Assembly (NCBI GenBank): GCA_910577355.1
Contig: CAJTMY010000075.1
Coordinates: 1-5,169, forward strand
Direction: 5' to 3'
DNA: 5,169 bases
DNA from: an uncultured Muribaculaceae bacterium
GTDB lineage: Bacteria; Bacteroidota; Bacteroidia; Bacteroidales; Muribaculaceae
In this document: in pieces, positions 1 through 5,169 of the stretch
How the letters are laid out: every line of letters starts with the position of its first letter
Numbering within the stretch: the first letter of the stretch is position 1
Translations under genes and position numbers: made by a program
Notes under the pieces: generated by a model
The model's database searches: none
What the model was told of the DNA's origin: nothing
Seen by the model: only the letters and a program-made list of their open reading frames with translations

Positions 1-196
1 TATAATCTATATTATGTTAAATCGACATGCCGAAATCGAAAAAGTATCTCTCCCCTTTTTGTCTATTTAATCTATTACCATACCTTCCATTTTAGCTTTT
101 ATCTTTTTCTCCTTTTTGTTGTTCGTCCATTAACTGTGAAAGTCTTTCTCAACAAAGGCTCCTAAGTGTGGTTGAAATTATTCGTATTGCCGTTCT
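1..196. other. T/C-rich upstream region, no supported gene
   Basis: This stretch precedes the purL promoter and holds no gene I can support. From about 49 to 128 the + strand is strikingly pyrimidine-rich, with several runs of T and C, so the other strand is rich in A and G. Frame 1 of the + strand is open from base 1 to a TAA at 163-165, but it has no start codon in the window and its translation is a monotonous mix of F, L, Y and V, as expected from T-rich noncoding DNA. On the minus strand a 12-codon ORF (130 down to 92, beginning MDEQQKGEKDKS) has a plausible-looking start but stops at once. The region probably contains the 3' or 5' untranslated part of whatever gene lies to the left. Confidence 0.5.
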
Positions 197-227
197 TTTG
201 CTATTTACTGAAATAATCGTACCTTTG
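197..227 (+). promoter_or_regulatory. Bacteroidetes-type promoter of purL
   Basis: TTTG at 197-200 is followed, after a 19-base spacer, by TACCTTTG at 220-227. This matches the known Bacteroides housekeeping promoter pattern (TTTG near -33 and TAnnTTTG near -7) at every defined position and with normal spacing. Transcription would be expected to begin within about ten bases after 227, giving a leader of roughly 40 bases before the purL ATG at 276. The leader is A/T-rich without an obvious Shine-Dalgarno sequence, as is usual in this phylum. I see no clear riboswitch fold in such a short leader, and no operator that I can name. Confidence 0.75.
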
Positions 228-275
228 CATTGGCAATCAATATTCACACTTTGCAACTTTTGTTTAATATATCAT

Positions 276-3200
276 ATGATTACCTTCTTCAAGAAAGACA
301 GCCGTACGGTCTTCCTTGTGCAGTCGAATCATGAATTGTCTGCACAGGAAAACGAACGGCTTTCGTGGCTTCTGCAAGGCGCTCAGCCATTGAAATCCAA
401 ATCGCTTAAAGGTAGCTTTATAGGGCCCCGCAAGGAAATGATCACCCCATGGAGTACCAATGCCGTTGAGATCGCTCAGAATATGGGGCTCTCGGGCATT
501 GAACGCATCGAAGAGTTCAACCGGGTGGCAGAAGGCGTTGAGCCACTGTATGATCCCATGTTACAGCGTGTATATGAGGATTTGAAAGCAAACACGTTTG
601 AGATCGAGGATTCTCCTGCCGCGATTGTCTATATAGAGGATATAGCTGCATACAACAAGAGCGAAGGCCTTGCGCTGTCGCCAGATGAAGAGGAATATCT
701 GCGCAAGCTTGCAGAACGTCTCGGGCGTCCGCTTACCGACAGTGAGGTATTCGGATTCTCGCAGGTAAATTCGGAGCATTGCCGTCATAAGATTTTTAAC
801 GGTACTTTTGTGATTGATGGAGAGGAGATGCCGTCATCACTGTTCGGCCTTATTAAAAAGACATCGAAAGAGAATCCCAACGGTCTTGTCTCGGCCTATA
901 AAGATAATGTGGCCTTTGTGAAAGGGCCGTCGATCGAACAGTTCTATCCGATCAATCCCGATCAGCCCGATTTATTTGAGGAGCGTCCTGTCAAGACTGT
1001 GATTTCGCTGAAAGCCGAAACACATAACTTCCCTACTACGGTTGAACCGTTCAATGGCGCAGCCACGGGATCCGGTGGTGAGATACGCGACCGTCTGGGC
1101 GGAGGACGAGCTTCCCTACCCCTTGCCGGTACGGCAGTCTATATGACTTCGTATCCCCGTCTGTCGCCCGACAGAAAATGGGAGCTGATGATGGATCCCC
1201 GTGTTTGGCTGTATCAGACACCTGCCGAGATTCTTATCAAGGCATCCAATGGCGCTTCTGATTTCGGCAACAAATTCGGGCAGCCTCTTATCTGTGGTTC
1301 GGTTCTCACCTTCGAGCACGGTGAAGACGGTCGTCGTTACGGCTATGACAAAGTTATAATGCTTGCCGGTGGTGTGGGCTATGCCGATGCCAAGGATGCT
1401 GTAAAAGGCGAGCCTGAACCGGGACAGAAGGTCGTGGTTTCCGGTGGCGACAATTACCGTATCGGCATGGGCGGCGGCGCGGTATCGTCGGTCAACACAG
1501 GCTCGTATGCCAATGCCATCGAGCTTAATGCCGTACAGCGTGCCAATCCAGAGATGCAAAAGCGTGTGGCAAATGTGATCCGCGCCCTTGCCGAGTCGCC
1601 TGTCAATCCTATTGTATCGATACACGACCATGGCGCCGGAGGCCACCTCAACGCCCTGTCGGAGCTTGTCGAGGCAACAGGCGGACATATTGATATGTCT
1701 GCTCTTCCGGTAGGAGACCCCACCCTTTCGGCCAAAGAAATCATCGGCAATGAGAGTCAGGAACGCATGGGATTTGTAATCAATGCCGAGGACATACCGC
1801 TGGTGGAGCGTATAGCTCAACGCGAGCGCGCCCCGATGTATATTGTAGGCGAGACCACCGGCGACCACCGCTTCGTATTCGAGCAGGCCGATGGTGTAAA
1901 ACCCATCGATCTTGAGATGGACGACATGTTCGGTAATTCACCTAAAACCGTCATGACCGACAATACGGTAGAGCGTCGCTATGCCGAACCGGAGACAAGC
2001 GATGAGCAGCTTGACGAATATCTCCATGACGTGCTTTCGCTCGAAGCCGTGGCTTGTAAGGATTGGCTCACCAACAAGGTCGACCGTTCGGTTACCGGTA
2101 AGGTAGCCCGCCAACAGTGTCAGGGAGAGTTGCAGTTGCCTCTCAGCGACTGTGGCGTGGTTGCTCTTGACTACCGTGGCCGCAAGGGTATCGCCACTTC
2201 GATAGGCCATGCACCGCAGGCTGCGCTCGCCGATTCGGCTGCGGGCAGTATGCTTGCGATAGCTGAGTCGCTCACCAACATCGTGGGCGCCAATCTCGCC
2301 AAGGGGCTGAAAAGTGTTTCGCTGAGCGCCAACTGGATGTGGCCGTGCCGCAACGAAGGCGAAGACGCCGCATTGTATAAGGCTGTGAAAGCGTGCTCCG
2401 ACTTTGCATGCGCCCTCGGTATCAATATCCCGACCGGCAAAGATTCGCTTTCGATGACTCAGAAATATGCTGATGGAAATGTGTTGGCTCCCGGTACCGT
2501 AATAATTTCGGCAGCCGGCGAAGTCGCCAACCTGCGCCGCACTGTATCACCGGTGCTTGTCAATACTGCAAACTCTACATTATATTATATAGACTTCTCG
2601 TCGGATACCCTGCGTCTTGGCGGCTCCGCGCTGGCCCAGACACTCGGAAAAGTCGGTTCGGATGTTCCTGCCGTAAAGGATCCGGCCCGCTTTGTCACTG
2701 CATTTGAGGCCGTGCAGAAACTTGTGCGAACCCGCAAGCTGCTTGCAATGCACGACGTGAGTGCCGGCGGTCTGATCACCACTCTTCTTGAGATGCTTTT
2801 CGCCAATACACGCGGCGGTCTGAAACTGTACACCGACGGATTCCGCGCATATGGCGAGGACGACCTTATCAAAATCCTCTTTGCCGAGAATCCCGCAGTG
2901 GTGATTCAAGTAGCCGATTCAGCAAAAGCATCGGTAGAGGCCATCCTTGATGAGTCGAAGCTTAAATACTTCCCCATAGCATGTCCCGCATCCGAACGTG
3001 TGGTTATGCTCACTCACAAAGACCGTGAGCATCTTATCGCAATCGATGCGTTGCGCGATGTATGGTATCGTCCGTCGTATATGCTTGACGCATTGCAGAG
3101 CGGAGAAGAATGCGCTGCCCAACGTTTTGCCAACTATAAAGTACAACCGTTGAAATATGCAATACCTGCATCGTTCAAAGGCACTTTCGAGGCTTTGGGC

Positions 3201-3989
3201 GTTGCCGAGGGACGCAAGGAACGCTCCGGCATCCGCGCCGCAATAATCCGTGAAAAAGGAGTGAACGGCGACCGCGAGATGGCATATTCGCTGTTCCTTG
3301 CCGGATTTGACGTAAAGGACGTGCATATGACCGACCTTATGTCGGGTCGCGAGACTCTCGATGACGTGAACATGATAGTGTTCTGCGGCGGATTCTCCAA
3401 CAGCGACGTACTCGGCTCGGCCAAAGGCTGGGCAAGCGGATTCCTGTGGAACGACAAAGCCCGCACCACTCTTGAGCGTTTTTATCGGCGCCCCGATACC
3501 CTCAGTCTCGGTATCTGCAACGGCTGCCAGCTGATGATAGAACTCGGCCTGATAAAATCGAACCGCGACGGAGCCAAACCGATAAAAATGGAGCACAACC
3601 GTTCTCATAAGTTTGAGTCGAACTTCCTAGGTCTCACCATCCCGAAAAATCCCAGCGTAATGCTCGGAAACCTTGAAGGCATGCGTCTCGGCATATGGGT
3701 GGCACATGGCGAGGGCCGTTTTGAACTGCCCGGCGCACTCGGCGAATATAATATAGTGGCCAAGTATTCGTACAACGCATATCCCGGAAACCCCAACGGC
3801 TCGGTGGGAGCTGTCGCCGGCATATGTTCGACCGACGGACGCCATCTGGCAATGATGCCACACTTGGAGCGTGCGATATTCCCGTGGCAATGCGGATATT
3901 ATCCTCGCACACGCCGCAACGACGATGCGACTCCGTGGCTCAAAGCATTTATCAATGCCCGCATATGGTGTGAGAATCACAAAAAATAA
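276..3989 (+). CDS. purL: phosphoribosylformylglycinamidine synthase (large single-chain PurL)
   Basis: Cytosolic enzyme of step four of de novo purine synthesis: it converts formylglycinamide ribonucleotide, glutamine and ATP to formylglycinamidine ribonucleotide, glutamate, ADP and phosphate. The product is 1237 residues, close to the single-chain family (about 1200-1300), with the PurS-like, linker, two AIRS-like ATPase/synthetase halves and glutaminase domains all on one chain. Visible landmarks: NSEHCRHKIF at 165-174, KAETHNFPT at 246-254, GSGGEIRD at 265-272, IHDHGAGG at 449-456, PTGKDSLSM at 719-727 and MHDVSAGGL at 825-833. In the class I glutamine amidotransferase domain, the nucleophile is the first Cys of GICNGC (Cys1081), and His1196 and Glu1198 of PHLER complete the triad, so the enzyme looks fully functional. 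The ATG at 276 is chosen because MITFFKK resembles the start of Bacteroides PurL as I remember it and because the promoter at 197-227 lies inside any longer version. The frame is unbroken to TAA at 3987-3989. Small PurL/PurQ/PurS sets are excluded by the fused glutaminase. Confidence 0.97.
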   Translation: MITFFKKDSRTVFLVQSNHELSAQENERLSWLLQGAQPLKSKSLKGSFIGPRKEMITPWSTNAVEIAQNMGLSGIERIEEFNRVAEGVEPLYDPMLQRVYEDLKANTFEIEDSPAAIVYIEDIAAYNKSEGLALSPDEEEYLRKLAERLGRPLTDSEVFGFSQVNSEHCRHKIFNGTFVIDGEEMPSSLFGLIKKTSKENPNGLVSAYKDNVAFVKGPSIEQFYPINPDQPDLFEERPVKTVISLKAETHNFPTTVEPFNGAATGSGGEIRDRLGGGRASLPLAGTAVYMTSYPRLSPDRKWELMMDPRVWLYQTPAEILIKASNGASDFGNKFGQPLICGSVLTFEHGEDGRRYGYDKVIMLAGGVGYADAKDAVKGEPEPGQKVVVSGGDNYRIGMGGGAVSSVNTGSYANAIELNAVQRANPEMQKRVANVIRALAESPVNPIVSIHDHGAGGHLNALSELVEATGGHIDMSALPVGDPTLSAKEIIGNESQERMGFVINAEDIPLVERIAQRERAPMYIVGETTGDHRFVFEQADGVKPIDLEMDDMFGNSPKTVMTDNTVERRYAEPETSDEQLDEYLHDVLSLEAVACKDWLTNKVDRSVTGKVARQQCQGELQLPLSDCGVVALDYRGRKGIATSIGHAPQAALADSAAGSMLAIAESLTNIVGANLAKGLKSVSLSANWMWPCRNEGEDAALYKAVKACSDFACALGINIPTGKDSLSMTQKYADGNVLAPGTVIISAAGEVANLRRTVSPVLVNTANSTLYYIDFSSDTLRLGGSALAQTLGKVGSDVPAVKDPARFVTAFEAVQKLVRTRKLLAMHDVSAGGLITTLLEMLFANTRGGLKLYTDGFRAYGEDDLIKILFAENPAVVIQVADSAKASVEAILDESKLKYFPIACPASERVVMLTHKDREHLIAIDALRDVWYRPSYMLDALQSGEECAAQRFANYKVQPLKYAIPASFKGTFEALGVAEGRKERSGIRAAIIREKGVNGDREMAYSLFLAGFDVKDVHMTDLMSGRETLDDVNMIVFCGGFSNSDVLGSAKGWASGFLWNDKARTTLERFYRRPDTLSLGICNGCQLMIELGLIKSNRDGAKPIKMEHNRSHKFESNFLGLTIPKNPSVMLGNLEGMRLGIWVAHGEGRFELPGALGEYNIVAKYSYNAYPGNPNGSVGAVAGICSTDGRHLAMMPHLERAIFPWQCGYYPRTRRNDDATPWLKAFINARIWCENHKK

Positions 3990-3999
3990 AAACATATCT

Positions 4000-4034
4000 G
4001 ACAGTCACGTCGCCGCTCCGGTGGCGTGACTGTC
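4000..4034 (+). promoter_or_regulatory. strong intergenic stem-loop between purL and the DUF1893 gene
   Basis: Bases 4000-4014 pair with 4020-4034 to give a 15-bp stem: ten perfect outer pairs (GACAGTCACG with CGTGACTGTC), then U-G, C-G, G-U, C-G, C-G, around a five-base loop GCTCC. It starts 11 bases after the purL stop codon and ends nine bases before the next ATG. No T-run follows on the + strand (GTTAAC comes next), so it is not a canonical intrinsic terminator. On the minus strand a T-rich stretch follows about six bases after the stem, but no gene is seen to end there. Possible roles are a partial terminator or attenuator, a 3'-end stabiliser of purL mRNA, or a structure that limits translation of the next gene. 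The fold is plain; its role is inferred. Confidence 0.6.
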
Positions 4035-4043
4035 GTTAACAAT

Positions 4044-4475
4044 ATGGACAGGCAGCTCGTAATCGACACACTTCATAGCGAAAATTGCTCGTGCGTTATC
4101 GCCTCGGGCAATAGTCTCCGCATATTCCGTCGACGAGGTATAATAGATCTTCTTGACGTGTTGCGCAATGAGCCTGCGCTGTTGCGCGGTTCCTTTGTCG
4201 CCGATAAAGTAACTGGAAAAGGTGCTGCCGCGTTGATGGTGCTCGGCGCTGTGAAAGGCGTATATGCAGATACTGTGAGCGAAGCCGCCTTACGCATGTT
4301 CGCAGACGGAGGCATTTCAATCGACTATTCCAAATGTGTGCAAAATATAATCAACCGTGCCGGCACAGGAATGTGTCCTATAGAAGAACTGTGTTTGCCA
4401 TGCCACACGGCTGCCGAGTGTCTGCCTCTTATAGAAGCCTTTGCAAGCCGGTTAACGGATTTAAATAAAAATTAA
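4044..4475 (+). CDS. DUF1893 (TM1506-family) protein
   Basis: A 143-residue soluble protein with no signal peptide or membrane segment. It fits the DUF1893 family, typified by Thermotoga TM1506, in its overall pattern: an N-terminal alpha/beta part, the stretch ADKVTGKGAAALM at residues 53-65, VSEAAL at 78-83, and the hallmark INRAGTGMCPIE at 103-114. TM1506 has a cytidine-deaminase-like fold but no established enzymatic activity, so no function is assigned. I see no classic zinc deaminase signature (HAE plus PCxxC). Unusual is the C-terminal cysteine cluster, Cys111, Cys117, Cys120 and Cys126, with further cysteines at 15, 17 and 98, which could bind a metal. An in-frame GTG at 4026 lies inside the stem-loop arm and would add only MTVVNN, so the ATG at 4044 is preferred. 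One base separates its stop codon from the next ATG, implying translational coupling with the S-component gene. Confidence 0.85.
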   Translation: MDRQLVIDTLHSENCSCVIASGNSLRIFRRRGIIDLLDVLRNEPALLRGSFVADKVTGKGAAALMVLGAVKGVYADTVSEAALRMFADGGISIDYSKCVQNIINRAGTGMCPIEELCLPCHTAAECLPLIEAFASRLTDLNKN

Positions 4476-4476
4476 T

Positions 4477-4989
4477 ATGCAATCGACAATTATGAGCTAT
4501 GGGGCGATGACCTTCGCCAATATACGCAGTTACCTATTCGCCGCTTTATTCATTGTCGGCAATGTGGTGCTTCCTCAGCTTTTCCACACTCTGCCGCAAG
4601 GTGGCGTCACATGGTTGCCAATATATTTCTTCACACTTATAGGCGCGTATGCATGCGGATGGCATGTGGGAATGTTGACGGCACTGCTGTCGCCGACAGT
4701 CAATTATTTGTTGTTCGGCATGCCGGCTTTGGCTGTTCTGCCGGCTATCATGGCCAAATCAGTCATACTCGCCGTCGTAGCATCATATGCGGCCACACGC
4801 ACAGGTCGGGCAACAATATGGCGCTTCATCGCCATTGTATTCTGCTATCAGGCGCTCGGAACCCTTTGCGAATGGGCAATAACAGGCAATCTGTCTCTTG
4901 CCTGTCAGGATCTTCAAATCGGCTTGCCCGGTATGTTAATGCAGATCATTGGCGGTTATGCCATTGTTCGCATTCTATTGCATCGTTGA
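4477..4989 (+). CDS. ECF-transporter S-component-like membrane protein
   Basis: A very hydrophobic 170-residue protein with about six predicted membrane helices, roughly residues 18-37, 45-61, 63-80, 83-106, 113-134 and 148-168. Size and helix number fit the substrate-binding (S) subunits of energy-coupling-factor importers, which capture vitamins, other micronutrients or related small compounds and dock onto a shared EcfA/EcfA'/EcfT module. The first helix (SYLFAALFIVGNV) carries small residues of the kind S subunits use to contact EcfT, although a perfect AxxxA motif is not seen. The loop before helix 2 and the PTVNYLLFGMPAL region resemble family members, but the substrate cannot be read from the sequence. 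No EcfA or EcfT gene is present, so it presumably uses a module encoded elsewhere. The start is the ATG one base after the DUF1893 stop codon; an ATG at 4492 (residue 6) is an alternative that keeps all helices. Another kind of small six-helix membrane protein is possible. Confidence 0.75.
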   Translation: MQSTIMSYGAMTFANIRSYLFAALFIVGNVVLPQLFHTLPQGGVTWLPIYFFTLIGAYACGWHVGMLTALLSPTVNYLLFGMPALAVLPAIMAKSVILAVVASYAATRTGRATIWRFIAIVFCYQALGTLCEWAITGNLSLACQDLQIGLPGMLMQIIGGYAIVRILLHR

Positions 4990-4998
4990 CAAAACGGA

Positions 4999-5136
4999 CT
5001 ATTTCATGACAGGTGGTGGAATCGTAGGATTTCTGCCGTTATCATGATGACTGTCATACCAAAGATTGTAAAGAATTCCGCCGACGTCGACACCTACGGC
5101 GGTTTTCTTGTTTATTCGGGTCAATGTAAAAAGCAT
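4999..5136 (-). CDS. possible small convergent ORF, unrecognised
   Basis: On the minus strand an ATG at 5136-5134 opens a 45-codon frame ending at TAG (5001-4999), ten bases from the end of the S-component gene. The product would begin MLFTLTRINKK, include GVDVGGILYNLWYD and end in a proline-rich PTIPPPVMK; I do not recognise it. In favour: an A/T-rich stretch (TTTTAACAAC) just before the ATG and a promoter-like CATCTTTG at 5160-5153 (one mismatch to TAnnTTTG), whose upstream partner would lie outside the window. Against: the terminator-like hairpin at 5078-5102 falls inside it, a + strand frame in the same codon register is also open (5044 to the window end), and 45 codons can occur by chance. 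Treat it as a hypothesis. Confidence 0.2.
   Translation of the reverse strand: MLFTLTRINKKTAVGVDVGGILYNLWYDSHHDNGRNPTIPPPVMK
5078..5113 (+). terminator. probable intrinsic terminator after the S-component gene
   Basis: CCGCCG at 5078-5083 pairs perfectly with CGGCGG at 5097-5102 around a 13-base loop, and TTTTCTTGTTT follows directly, the layout of a rho-independent terminator. Beyond two T-T mismatches on each side, AAGAA (5071-5075) can also pair with TTCTT (5105-5109), lengthening the stem. It lies 88 bases after the stop codon of the S-component gene and would end the transcript from the DUF1893 gene or from purL. Read on the minus strand the same hairpin is followed by AATTCTTT, a weaker tail, so some action in both directions is possible. 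The rather short GC stem and long loop keep confidence moderate. Confidence 0.55.
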
Positions 5137-5169
5137 GTTGTTAAAATAAGGTCAAAGATGCTTACCTTT

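Noticed and set aside
2..15. Inverted repeat ATAAT-N4-ATTAT at the left edge
   Set aside because: A five-pair all-A/T stem is too weak and too common in A/T-rich DNA to support a regulatory or terminator call.
58..88. Second promoter candidate, TTTG at 58-61, 19 bases, TACCTTCC at 81-88
   Set aside because: The -7 element misses two of six defined positions, and the T-rich surroundings yield such near-matches easily; the promoter at 197-227 is much better.
1..165. Open + strand frame from base 1 to TAA at 163-165 as the end of an upstream gene
   Set aside because: It has no start in the window, and the T-rich DNA simply lacks stop codons. The translation is low-complexity F, L, Y and V, without any recognisable protein features.
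1116..1868. Long minus-strand open frame opposite purL (250 codons), and a similar one at 2919-3608
   Set aside because: Both lie antisense to highly conserved PurL motifs and their translations show no recognisable family; they are by-products of codon bias in purL.
3608..3615. TAAGTTTG inside purL as a -7 element for the downstream gene pair
   Set aside because: It matches TAnnTTTG but has no TTTG at the right distance upstream, lies in conserved coding sequence, and is over 400 bases from the DUF1893 start.
4611..5009. Alternative + strand frame of 132 codons overlapping the S-component gene
   Set aside because: Its product is rich in His, Arg, Ser and Cys with no recognisable pattern, whereas the overlapping frame gives six clean membrane helices and is coupled to the preceding gene.
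5047..5057. Interrupted palindrome ATGACTGTCAT as an operator
   Set aside because: Only five-base arms with no extension and no promoter beside it. The core TGACTGTC also occurs in the stem at 4027-4034, but such an 8-mer match is easily chance.

Overview
The window looks like Bacteroidales chromosomal DNA. The evidence is a large single-chain PurL of Bacteroidetes type (N-terminus MITFFKK, C-terminal PHLERAIFPWQCGYYP), a promoter matching the Bacteroidetes sigma-ABfr pattern (TTTG, 19 bases, TAnnTTTG), and A/T-rich leaders without clear Shine-Dalgarno sequences. The fairly GC-balanced coding DNA would suit a gut family such as Muribaculaceae, but that finer placement is an inference from general look, not from a marker gene.

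Layout: 1-196 is a T/C-rich upstream region with no gene I can support. A well-formed promoter at 197-227 leads to purL (276-3989, + strand), encoding formylglycinamide ribonucleotide amidotransferase. The same frame can be extended upstream to a GTG at 168, but that extension contains the promoter and adds a non-homologous hydrophobic stretch, so the start is placed at 276. Eleven bases after the purL stop codon begins a strong 15-bp stem-loop (4000-4034) without a U-tract. It ends nine bases before the next gene. Then come a DUF1893/TM1506-family gene (4044-4475) and, one base after its stop codon, a gene for a six-helix membrane protein resembling an ECF-transporter substrate-binding (S) subunit (4477-4989). 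A probable intrinsic terminator at 5078-5113 closes the run. The last 180 bases also hold a convergent 45-codon ORF and an overlapping + strand ORF that runs off the window, neither recognised.

How the genes work together: PurL carries out the fourth step of de novo purine synthesis. The DUF1893 gene and the S-component gene are almost certainly co-translated and form the least understood part of the window: a cytosolic protein with a deaminase-like fold and a cysteine cluster, paired with a vitamin-uptake-type membrane protein whose ATPase and T subunits are not encoded here. Whether this pair is transcribed with purL by read-through past the stem-loop is open; no separate promoter with both elements was found in front of it. 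No mobile element, CRISPR array, tRNA or rRNA was seen.
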